Source: Akkermansiaceae bacterium
GTDB taxonomy: Bacteria; Verrucomicrobiota; Verrucomicrobiia; Verrucomicrobiales; Akkermansiaceae
Reading direction: 5' to 3'
DNA: 45,667 nt
Assembly (NCBI GenBank): GCA_903906515.1
Contig: CAIVKO010000053.1
Coordinates: forward strand, 1 to 45,667
Shown here: piece after piece, positions 1 through 7,900 of the stretch
How positions within the stretch are numbered: the stretch's first letter is position 1
How the letters are laid out: the number at the start of each line of letters is the position of its first letter
Position numbers and translations under genes: made by a program
Notes under the pieces: model-generated
The model's database searches: none
Seen by the model: the letters and a program-made list of their open reading frames with translations, nothing else
What the model was told of the DNA's origin: nothing

Positions 1-1014
1 AAATACGCCATCTGGCTGGACCGCGCCTTCATCAGTTATGATGCCGGCCCCGGCGATGGCCAGGAACTCACATTCCTGCTTGGCCGCTTTGACAATCCCT
101 TCTTCTCCACCGAAATCCAGTGGGACGATGATCTCGGTTTCGACGGCCTCGCGATGCGTGGAAAAGTCGATATCAACGACAAAACCAAGACCTTCTTCAC
201 CGCTGGATATTTCCCGGTTTACAACACGGATTTCAATTTCGCCTCCAACCAGCCTGCGAAATTTGCAAGCACGGATAAATGGTTGGCCGGTGCGCAGATC
301 GGCATCGACTGGAAAGTCGCGGACCATCTAACCGCTAAATTTGCGGCAGCCTATTATGATTTCATGAACATCGAGGGCAAGCTCTCCTCGCCCTTCATCC
401 CGCTGACCTCAAGCGACGCCGGCGACACCGACAGCACCCGCCCGAGCTTCGCCCAGCGCGGCAATACCTACATGGCGCTGCGCAACATCGACAACAGCAC
501 CTCCGCCAACGACTTCGGCAATAAATACCAATACCAGTATTTCGGTCTCGCCTCGGAATTCCGCAACGTATCCCTCACCGGTAAAATCGAATACGACGGC
601 TATGATCCATACCGCATGGCACTCGTCGGAGAAGTCACCAAAAACATCGCATTCGATTCATCAAGCATCGCTGGACGTGCCGTCAACAACCGCGGCAGCG
701 GTGCCGGTGCATTCGACGGCGGCGACACCGCGTGGTACATGGCGTTCCAGTTCGGCAAGCCGGCGCTCCAGGCGTTCGGCGACTGGCAGGCAGCCTTCGG
801 CTACCGTTATGTCGAGTCGGATGCGGTGGTCGATGGCTTCACGGACTCTGATTTCGGTGGTGGTGGCACCAATGTCGAGGGTTTCACCATCGGTGGAAAT
901 TTCGCTCTCTCTCCTGCCATGCGGCTCGGACTGCGCTGGATGAGTTCGGATGAAATCTGCGGCCCGCCACTCAGATCCGACATCATACAGCTCGATATCA
1001 ACGCCAAATTCTAA
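1..1014 (+). CDS. Putative porin, 3' part (5' end outside window)
   Basis: The reading frame is open from the first base, so the start lies upstream; 337 codons are visible. The translation is a run of alternating polar/aromatic beta strands with short Gly/Asp/Asn turns and ends in AKF, a terminal aromatic residue typical of outer-membrane barrels. Early segments such as LLGRFDNPFFSTE and FGLASEFRN resemble the 'putative porin' (Porin_5-like) family found in Verrucomicrobia and Planctomycetes; in that family the barrel lies in the outer membrane and passes small solutes. The next gene, a secreted coiled-coil protein, begins 7 bp after the stop and a periplasmic-type peptidyl-prolyl isomerase follows, which fits an envelope operon. 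An internal ATG at 154 is not the start, because homologous-looking sequence continues upstream of it. Substrate unknown. Confidence 0.7.
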   Translation, partial: KYAIWLDRAFISYDAGPGDGQELTFLLGRFDNPFFSTEIQWDDDLGFDGLAMRGKVDINDKTKTFFTAGYFPVYNTDFNFASNQPAKFASTDKWLAGAQIGIDWKVADHLTAKFAAAYYDFMNIEGKLSSPFIPLTSSDAGDTDSTRPSFAQRGNTYMALRNIDNSTSANDFGNKYQYQYFGLASEFRNVSLTGKIEYDGYDPYRMALVGEVTKNIAFDSSSIAGRAVNNRGSGAGAFDGGDTAWYMAFQFGKPALQAFGDWQAAFGYRYVESDAVVDGFTDSDFGGGGTNVEGFTIGGNFALSPAMRLGLRWMSSDEICGPPLRSDIIQLDINAKF

Positions 1015-1021
1015 CATTCAC

Positions 1022-1720
1022 ATGAAAGCCAATTCATTCATCAAGCGGCTGTTGCCCGTGCTCGCCCTTACCGTCATCACCTCCCATGCCGCACCCGAGG
1101 CGGATCCCTCACTGAAGCTCAAGGAAACCCTGCGTTCCACCATGCTCCAACTCCGCAAGGCGCAGACGGATAATGCAAACCTCCAGGCATCCCAAGCCAC
1201 CGCCGAAGCCAAACAAAAGGAACTCGAGGCGAAGATCACGGAACTGACAAAAAACGGCGAGTCTCTCGTCAAAAAGAGCAACGCCGAAAAGGCCGCGTCC
1301 GAGGAATCCATTGCCAAACTCAACAACCGCCTCGCGGAACGCGAACAACGGATCGTGCAGTTCAACGAGGCCCTCGAAAAATGGAAGACCGGCTATCAGA
1401 AAGCGGCGGAAGTCGCCCGCACCAAGGAAGACGAGCGCGTCAAACTCGCATCGGAAGTCGTCGACTTGAAACACACCGTCGCGGACCGGGAGGCGAAGAA
1501 TATCTCGCTTTTCAACACGTCTATCGAAATCCTCAACCGCTTTGAAAACTACGCCTTGGGCAAAGCGATCGCCGCCCGAGAACCGTTCATCGGCACCACC
1601 CGCGTGAAGGTCGAGAACCTCGTCCAGGGATACAAGGACAAGATCATCGACAATCGCATTGCAGCTCCGGCAACCGCATCGAAGCCCGCTCCATCCAACT
1701 CCTCCGCCCAAAAACACTGA
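1022..1720 (+). CDS. Secreted coiled-coil protein of unknown function
   Basis: 232 residues. I place the start at the ATG at 1022, which gives a signal peptide (MKANSFIKRL, then a hydrophobic run ending SHAAPEA); an in-frame ATG at 950 would overlap the preceding porin and put junk before the signal. Residues about 30-165 are rich in Lys, Glu, Ala and Gln with heptad character (for example ELEAKITELTKNGESLVKK), a long coiled coil. A short non-coiled segment (FENYALGKAIAAREPFIG) follows, and the C-terminus is Pro/Ala/Ser-rich. The protein is probably periplasmic. Position between a porin and a peptidyl-prolyl isomerase suggests a part in outer-membrane protein handling or an envelope spacer, but this is inference from context only. 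Confidence 0.7.
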   Translation: MKANSFIKRLLPVLALTVITSHAAPEADPSLKLKETLRSTMLQLRKAQTDNANLQASQATAEAKQKELEAKITELTKNGESLVKKSNAEKAASEESIAKLNNRLAEREQRIVQFNEALEKWKTGYQKAAEVARTKEDERVKLASEVVDLKHTVADREAKNISLFNTSIEILNRFENYALGKAIAAREPFIGTTRVKVENLVQGYKDKIIDNRIAAPATASKPAPSNSSAQKH

Positions 1721-1748
1721 AAACGTTCAGAGGCAGCAAATCGTGGCT

Positions 1749-1805
1749 GGGACTTGCAGTCCCAGTCCGTCGTGGGGACATTCTGTCCCCATACATTCTG
1801 TCCCC
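1749..1805. repeat. Palindromic REP-like hairpins in the ppi leader
   Basis: Two perfect short hairpins sit side by side: GGGACT-TGC-AGTCCC at 1749-1763 and GGGGACA-TTC-TGTCCCC at 1774-1790. The 3' half of the second (ACATTCTGTCCCC, 1778-1790) is repeated directly at 1793-1805. They fill most of the space between the coiled-coil gene and the isomerase gene. The form is that of a REP-type intergenic palindrome; it could also act as a weak processing or attenuation structure within the operon. Confidence 0.6.
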
Positions 1806-1831
1806 ATCTCCTCTCCAAGTCAGTCCGTAGA

Positions 1832-2707
1832 ATGAAATCTAGCGTCGCCATTTTCTCCATCCTAATGTCCCCACTGCTTCACGCGGAATCCTCCGCAGTA
1901 TTGGGAAAAATCGGCGACATCGAGGTGAAAACCTCGGACCTCCGTGAAACCTTGGCAGGACTCGACGCCAACCAGCGTGCGCAGTTGGCCAAGTCTCCGT
2001 CAGCCCTCGGCCAATACGTCCGCGCCCTGCTCGTCCAGCGCATGGTCCTCAAACAAGCCCTCGAAAAACAATGGGACCAGGAACCGGCGGTCGTCACCAG
2101 GATCGTCCGTGCCCGTGAAAGCGCCATCACCGAGAGTTTCCTCGAAGCCGCATCCACTCCGGATTCCGGCTACCCATCCGAGAGCGAACTGAAGGACGCC
2201 TACGAAACTAACAAATCCAAGCTGCTCATCCCGCGCTCGTTTCTCCTCTCCCAGATCTACATCAGCGTTCCTGAAAATGCGGACACCACCGCACAGGCCG
2301 CCGCCAAATCTAAATTGGACGGTATTTCCAAACAACTCGTCGCAAAAGGAACCGACTTCGCCGCCATTGCCCGCAAATCCAGCGAGGAACCTTCCAGCGC
2401 CGCCGAGGGCGGAAAAATCGGCTGGCTCACCGAAGCCCAGATCCAACCGGAAATCCGCGCGAAAATCCCCAAGCTCTCGCCCGGCACCATTTCCGAACCG
2501 ATCCGCCTCGCCGATGGCTGGCATATCCTCAAAGTGCTCGACATTCGCGAAGCCCGCACCCCGGCGCTCGATGAGATCCGTGACAACCTCGCCGCGCAAC
2601 TCCGCAAAGAACGCACCACTCTCAAGCGCCAAGAGTTTCTCAAAGACCTGCTGGAAAAAAATCCCCTCGCCATCAATGAGATCGAACTGATGAAGCTCCC
2701 CCGATGA
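1832..2707 (+). CDS. Parvulin-type peptidyl-prolyl cis-trans isomerase (SurA/PrsA-like)
   Basis: 291 residues from the ATG at 1832; this start gives a clean signal peptide (MKSSVAIFSILMSPLLHAES). An earlier in-frame ATG at 1754 would translate the palindromic repeat and is rejected. The N-terminal half is a helical SurA_N-like region, followed at about residues 125-245 by a PpiC rotamase domain with the expected landmarks: SQIYISV near its start, FAAIARKSSEE, GGKIGWL, and DGWHILKVLDI at its end. Such proteins catalyse cis-trans isomerisation of prolyl bonds and chaperone outer-membrane proteins in the periplasm, which suits its place behind a porin gene. The gene ends only 9 bp from the convergent AAA ATPase gene. 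Confidence 0.85.
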   Translation: MKSSVAIFSILMSPLLHAESSAVLGKIGDIEVKTSDLRETLAGLDANQRAQLAKSPSALGQYVRALLVQRMVLKQALEKQWDQEPAVVTRIVRARESAITESFLEAASTPDSGYPSESELKDAYETNKSKLLIPRSFLLSQIYISVPENADTTAQAAAKSKLDGISKQLVAKGTDFAAIARKSSEEPSSAAEGGKIGWLTEAQIQPEIRAKIPKLSPGTISEPIRLADGWHILKVLDIREARTPALDEIRDNLAAQLRKERTTLKRQEFLKDLLEKNPLAINEIELMKLPR

Positions 2708-2716
2708 TTCAGGTTT

Positions 2717-3862
2717 TCATGGCAACCAGTTCGGCTGTAGATCGAGGGAGACCGAGCCAACGCGGGCGGTGAGGGATGTGGATTCACCACCGATGCCCAC
2801 GAGCCATCCGGCGTCGGCCCCGATGTCGTCGAGAGTGGCTTCGAGTTTGCGGGCGTCGTGGACGTTGGTGGCACTGTTGGCCTTGATTTCGATGGCAATG
2901 CGACGATTCCCCCGGTCAAGGATTAGGTCGGCTTCCTGGCCAGTCGCGGTGCGCCAGAAGAAAAACTGCGTAAAGGGATGAACGATACGTTCTCGGCGGA
3001 TGATGTCCTCAATGGCAAACCCCTCCCAACTCGCTCCCCGCAGCGGATGGTTGTCGAGATCCTGTGAAGTTGCAATATTGAGCAGATGATGGAGCAGGCC
3101 GGTATCGCGGAGATAAACGCGCTGGGTTTTGACCAGGCGCTTGCGGATGTTGCGGAAGAAGGGCGGCAGGCGGCGGATGAGAAAGACTCCTTCCAGCAAA
3201 TCAATGCCGTGTTGGACCGCGTGGTAATTGACGCCGAGGGAATTTCCAAGAGCTGAGAGATTCAGCAAACCACCCTGCTGGGCCGCAAGCATGGTGAGAA
3301 GTCTGCGTAGAAACAGGGCATCCGGGCGGAATCCATAAACCGCCAGATCGCGTTGTAAAACCGTGCTGAGGTAGGGCTCCCACCATGTGCGGAAATCCCC
3401 ACGCAACGCATCCGGGAATCCTCCGGCAAGCCAGTGCGTGGCCGTGGACAGTCCGGTCTCCGCTGGAGTCAATGGATCGAGTTCAAGCAATCCGATACGG
3501 CCGGCGAGGGACTCGGATACCCCGCGAATAAGCGCAGGTTGCGCGGAACCCAAGACGCAAAAGTGGCAGAGGCGGTCGCCACGTCGCTCGTCAATGGCTC
3601 CCCGCAGCGCCGAAAAAACCTCCGGCACCGTCTGTGCCTCGTCAAGAATAGTCAGGTCGCCAAGTTGTTTCAACTCATGTGTGGGATCTTCGGCAAATCG
3701 CTGTCGAAGCAGCGGGGATTCAAGATCTTTGTAGGCTGCTGACGGAAACGCCTCCCGCGCCAATGTCGTCTTGCCAACCTGCCTCGCCCCGATCACAGCC
3801 ACCGCCGGAAACTGGGTGGACAGTTCCTGTAATCGTTTTTCCGCCAAGCGTTTCCAGTTCAT
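2717..3862 (-). CDS. AAA ATPase with DUF4143-type C-terminal domain
   Basis: 381 residues. Walker A is GARQVGKTT at about residues 25-33 and Walker B is LTILDEAQ at about 70-77, both in the AAA_14 arrangement. The C-terminal part carries GQEADLILDRGNRRIAIEIK, the acidic/lysine pattern of the PD-(D/E)xK-like fold found in DUF4143. Proteins of this family are usually lone, horizontally mobile genes of unknown physiological role; they are often seen next to toxin-antitoxin loci, as here. The start at 3862 is supported by the canonical MNWKRLAEKRL opening and by the palindrome just upstream. It converges with the isomerase gene. Confidence 0.85.
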   Translation of the reverse strand: MNWKRLAEKRLQELSTQFPAVAVIGARQVGKTTLAREAFPSAAYKDLESPLLRQRFAEDPTHELKQLGDLTILDEAQTVPEVFSALRGAIDERRGDRLCHFCVLGSAQPALIRGVSESLAGRIGLLELDPLTPAETGLSTATHWLAGGFPDALRGDFRTWWEPYLSTVLQRDLAVYGFRPDALFLRRLLTMLAAQQGGLLNLSALGNSLGVNYHAVQHGIDLLEGVFLIRRLPPFFRNIRKRLVKTQRVYLRDTGLLHHLLNIATSQDLDNHPLRGASWEGFAIEDIIRRERIVHPFTQFFFWRTATGQEADLILDRGNRRIAIEIKANSATNVHDARKLEATLDDIGADAGWLVGIGGESTSLTARVGSVSLDLQPNWLP

Positions 3863-3867
3863 AAGTT

Positions 3868-3894
3868 CAAATTAGAGCCTAGAGAGCTAATTTG
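3868..3894 (-). promoter_or_regulatory. Palindrome upstream of the AAA ATPase gene
   Basis: Perfect inverted repeat CAAATTAG-N11-CTAATTTG, lying 6 bp before the start codon on the minus strand. Its position and length fit an operator for autoregulation of the ATPase gene, but no binding protein can be named. Confidence 0.45.
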
Positions 3895-4010
3895 CAAGAA
3901 TTTATTGGCTGGATTTATCCCGAACTCCGAAGTTGGACTGCAACCGGAGCGGAGCGGAGATAGACGAACACAAATCTTCAATAATCCTACAAAGGAAGAT
4001 GTGAACCTCG

Positions 4011-4138
4011 GAAATCACGAAAAGGCACGAAAACTCAATGGATTGCTGGAGGAAGTCCGCTCACCACCGGGGTTAGGATCTGAGCCTTCCCAACTCTCTT
4101 GTTTTTAGTGAACTTTCGTGATTTTCGTGGTTTCTATT
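4011..4138. repeat. Inverted-repeat element directly behind vapC
   Basis: Imperfect inverted arms built on CACGAAA: the left arm (GAAATCACGAAAAGGCACGA, 4011 on) pairs with the right arm 4110-4138, which on the minus strand reads GAAACCACGAAAATCACGAA. The interior is about 75 bp with no coding signal. The right arm begins one or two bases after the vapC stop codon. It shares its architecture, but not its sequence, with the elements at 28323-28466 and 35843-35979. The rest of 3895-4139 holds nothing recognisable. Confidence 0.55.
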
Positions 4139-4139
4139 T

Positions 4140-4574
4140 TTATAAATCATCCAATCGGAAATCAACATGGAATGGATTGGCCACACGGAGCTTGTCAATT
4201 TGAAGGCCGTGCTGGAGATCCTCGGTCAGTAAGGTGCTACAATCTTGGGCGATGGCAGCCGCAACGATGAGGCTGTCCCACCATGAGAATCCGTGGCGGT
4301 CTTCGATCTGCCAGGCTTGTTTGAGGAGAGCGGCGGACGGGCGTAGCGGTTTCCAGTCGAGAAGATCCTCGACCTCGGCGCGCGCCTCCGACCGGGACAG
4401 TGCGGGTTTGAGCTTGCGGGTGACAGTGACATAGAATTCGTGTAGCACCTGATGACTGAGACGACCGCTACGGGTTTCCCACAAATGGCGCATGACAAGC
4501 TGTGCGCGATCACGCTTGGCGGGATCGCTGTCGTCGAAGCCGTAAACCAGAATATTGGTATCAACGAAGTGCAT
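4140..4574 (-). CDS. vapC: PIN-domain toxin, VapC family
   Basis: 144 residues, the usual PIN length. The catalytic acidic residues are visible: DTN at residues 5-7, an Glu in VLHEFY at about 46, Asp in WWDSLIV at about 99, and LTEDLQ near 118. VapC proteins are Mg2+-dependent RNases that cleave tRNA or rRNA and are held inactive by their antitoxin. The start codon lies 14 bp inside the 3' end of the upstream antitoxin gene, so the two are translationally coupled. The stop is immediately followed by an inverted-repeat element. Confidence 0.88.
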   Translation of the reverse strand: MHFVDTNILVYGFDDSDPAKRDRAQLVMRHLWETRSGRLSHQVLHEFYVTVTRKLKPALSRSEARAEVEDLLDWKPLRPSAALLKQAWQIEDRHGFSWWDSLIVAAAIAQDCSTLLTEDLQHGLQIDKLRVANPFHVDFRLDDL

Positions 4575-4803
4575 CGCGGTCGTGAATTTCCTCCCGGCTG
4601 GGGATTTTTTGGTCGGCCAGCCTCAGGCCGCCTCGGTTCCGGGAGAGATAGCGTTCCATTGCGGATGCGTAGGTATCGTCGGCTGCGGCTCTCTCGGAGG
4701 CAATCTGGCAGAGGTATTGTGACATGCTGGTATCAGCCCTGGCCGCGAGCACCCGGACCTTGCGAGCGAGGTCTTCGGGCATCGATATCGTGATGTTTTT
4801 CAT
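4561..4803 (-). CDS. vapB: Ribbon-helix-helix antitoxin, VapB-like
   Basis: 80 residues. The N-terminus MKNITISMPEDLARKVRVLA is a typical RHH/CopG DNA-binding strand-helix start; the C-terminal part (SREEIHDRDALR) is the short tail expected to wrap the VapC toxin. It overlaps vapC by 14 bp. The start codon ATG at 4803 lies inside an inverted repeat, and a good promoter ends 6 bp before it, suggesting a leaderless and autorepressed transcript. Confidence 0.85.
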   Translation of the reverse strand: MKNITISMPEDLARKVRVLAARADTSMSQYLCQIASERAAADDTYASAMERYLSRNRGGLRLADQKIPSREEIHDRDALR

Positions 4804-4838
4804 GACACGAACTTAGTGTAATACGAAATCCGTGTCAA
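4803..4838 (-). promoter_or_regulatory. vapBC promoter and likely autoregulatory operator
   Basis: On the minus strand TTGACA (4838-4833) is followed after exactly 17 bases by TAAGTT (4815-4810), a good sigma-70-type pair. Six bases later comes the A of the vapB start codon, so the mRNA would be leaderless. The inverted repeat TGACACG (4803-4809) / CGTGTCA (4831-4837) covers the -35 box and the start codon, as expected for repression by the VapBC complex. Confidence 0.6.
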
Positions 4839-4851
4839 ATCGAATTCGCTA

Positions 4852-4869
4852 TGTGACCAAATTGTCACA
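4852..4869 (+). promoter_or_regulatory. TGTGAC-N6-GTCACA operator (site A)
   Basis: Perfect palindrome TGTGAC-CAAATT-GTCACA, extending to ATGTGAC/GTCACAT (4851-4870), 91 bp before the haemagglutinin start at 4960. A -10-like TATGCT lies at 4902-4907, 32 bp after the site, with no good -35, which fits an activator site. The flank CGCTATGTGAC is shared with site H. One of eight copies in this window. Confidence 0.65.
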
Positions 4870-4959
4870 TGATTTTCAAGCCGGACTTGAGGATCCAAGG
4901 TTATGCTTTCCGGTCCCCGAAACAAGCTTTCGCCAGCTGTCTCCCGCCCTTGTATCTCC

Positions 4960-7900
4960 ATGAAACCTAACCGTTTTCGTTTCCACGCCCCATCACTGTT
5001 CAGCACTCCCTTGAGATACGGGGCGCCGGTGTTCGCCGGGCTTTTCATCACCTTCACCGGTCTCCATGCGGACGCGGCAGACATTCTGCGCGGCGGAGGC
5101 GGTGCTAATCCCAACCCGGCCACCGGCGGTGGTGCGGCAGCCGGCGGTTCCGGCACACCCGCAGCCACCAACGCCGCACGCGCCAACGCGCGCGACACAC
5201 TCATCCGCACCACCCGCACGCTCGATGCGATGAAGGCCGTGCAGGCAGCCGCACGCGCCGCCGCCATCGCCGGCCCTAACCAACTCGGCACCACGACCGC
5301 CCCACTGCCGGTCGTTCCTAATGGAGTCGGAGTCGGCGGCCTGAATCCCGCCGCAATAAACACCGATCCGCTGAACACGCAGAAAAACGTCTGGGTTGGC
5401 GCGGAGTTGCTCCCTGCGAATCCGGCCGACACCACCAAGGTCACCATCAAACAAACCACCCAGCAGGCCTTGCTCTATTGGGATACCTTCAACGTCGGCA
5501 AGGAAACCACCCTCACTTTCGATCAAAAAGCCGGCGGACAAAACGTCGGCCAATGGATCGCATTCAACAAGGTCAACGACATCTCCGCCAACCCCACCCA
5601 GATCCTCGGCAACATCAAGGCGGACGGGCAAATTTACATCATCAACCGCAACGGCATCATCTTCGGCGGCTCCAGCCAGGTCAACGCCCGCGGCCTCACC
5701 GTCTCGTCACTGCCGATCAATGACAATCTGATCACTCAGGGATTGCTCAACAATCGCGACGCCCAGTTTCTCTTTTCAGGTCTCGAAGTTCCCGGTGGCG
5801 CGGATGGCACGCCCAACTTCACCCCGGAAGAACCGCCCGCATCCGGAAAATACGGAGACATCACCGTGCAAACTGGAGCCATTCTCAAAAGCCCCGCTAG
5901 CAGTGGCGGAAACGGAGGTCGGATCACTCTGATAGGTCCGAACGTCAGCAATGCCGGGACCATCTCGACCGAGTCCGGACAAACGATCCTTGCCGCCGGT
6001 TTGCAAGTCGCATTTGCCGCGCACGACGGCAGCGACCCCAGCCTCCGTGGTCTTGATGTATGGGTCGGCGCGGTGGGCGACTACGCCGGTTCCGCAAGCA
6101 ACACCGGATTGATCCAGGCCCTCACCGGCAGCACTTCGATTACCGGTCGTGTCATCGATCAGCTTGGCGTGATCGATAGCAGCACTTCGGTGAGCCTCAA
6201 CGGCCGAATCGACCTGAAAGCCAGCTATGGAGCAGTGGCGAATCCGAATTTCGACAGCACCACTGAACAAGGTTCCGGTGGTCCGATGTTCTTCAATCAG
6301 TTCACTGGAACGGTGACTCTCGGAGAAGACAGCGTTTCTCGGATACTTCCAGACTATGCGAGCACCAAAGCCGTCCCAGGAACCTCCCTGCCCGAGAGAT
6401 CCCAAGTCAATATCGAAGGTCTGGCCATTCATCTCGACAAAAATGCAGTCTTGTTAGCTCCAAATGCCGAAGTGTCGATCCGGGCGGGAGTCTGGCCCTA
6501 CAAGGATGCGGATGGAAATCGCACGATCTTCAATGCGAGTGGTGCGATCGAAAGCGGAATCACCAATTTCTATAGCGGCACCGCTCAGAAGTTCCTGCTT
6601 GATGGAGGACAAATCTACGTCGATGAGGCGGCCACAATCAATGTTGCGGGAAGCGACGACGTGTTTGTTCCGCTGGCACAAAACCTCCTAACCATCCAAC
6701 TGCGCGGAGCCGAGTTGGCGGATTCCCCGCTCCAGCGTGACTCCAATATCCGGGGCAAATCCCTCACGGTGGATATTCGCGACACAGGAACCTATAATGG
6801 AAAATTCTGGATGGGTACCCCACTTGGCGATGTTACGGGATTGGCGGGCCTCATCGAAAGGAACGTGTCCCAACTCACGGCGGTGGGTGGCAACATCACT
6901 CTCCAAGCGGGTGGGTCGATCGTGGTGCGCGAGGGGGCATCCCTTGATGTCTCCGGAGGCTCCTTCAAACACGAAGCGGGCCTGATGAAAACTTCATGGC
7001 TTCTTTCAAACGGCCGACTGGTTGCCATGAAGGACGCCACACCGGATCAGGTTTACGACGGAGTTTACAATGGAGAATCGGTTTTCATCCAAAACAAATG
7101 GGGAGTTATACAATCCTATGGCGCTCCCGCCTACGCTGGAACCTATCAGGAATCCTACATCGAAGGAGCGGCCGGCGGCAAGCTTTCACTCACGGCACCC
7201 AGTATGGCGTTGGATGGAGACCTTCGCGGATCCACAGTCACCGGCCCGCAGCAACGGTCAAATCCTCCCACCGCAGCCAGCCTGACCATCAATTTTGAGG
7301 CGGATAAAGCGGTGCCGGTTCCCGGAAACACCGCGATCAGTTATATCAAACACTCACCAACCCCACCGTCGGTCCTGTTCGCGCCGAATGCCGGGGCTGG
7401 AACGGTTCCCGATTTCATTCTTGTCAATGACGTGCCAGCGAACCTTCCCGCAAATCGGATTGGAACCGTGGTCCTTTCCGCAAAATTACTCGATGAAGAA
7501 GGATTCGGCTCCCTCGAAGTCATCAATCCGGACGGCTCGATTACCGTGCCGGAAAATGTCACACTCACCACAAACCCCAAAGGCTCCGTGACATTCGCAG
7601 CGGCGAACCTATCAATTTTCGGCTCGGTTGTCGCTCCGGGCGGCAAGCTGAGCTTCACAACCTACAACATATCATCATCTTTCGCTGCCGAGTATTCGAT
7701 CCAAAATCCGTCGGGTAGCGTGCCATTTCCGCTTCCAGTTGATGGCCGTGGCATGTTTCTGCTCGGTGGTTCCGCCTTGATTTCGACGGCGGGTTTGATT
7801 GCGGACGACCGGCCCGCGAGCGCATCGGCCATCAATGAACCGGTCAGCACGGTAGGAGGTGAAATCAGCATCAGATCCTATCATGCCAATCTTGAACAAA

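Noticed and set aside
1754-1831. Longer start for the peptidyl-prolyl isomerase
   Set aside because: It would translate the palindromic repeat and place 26 residues before a normal signal peptide.
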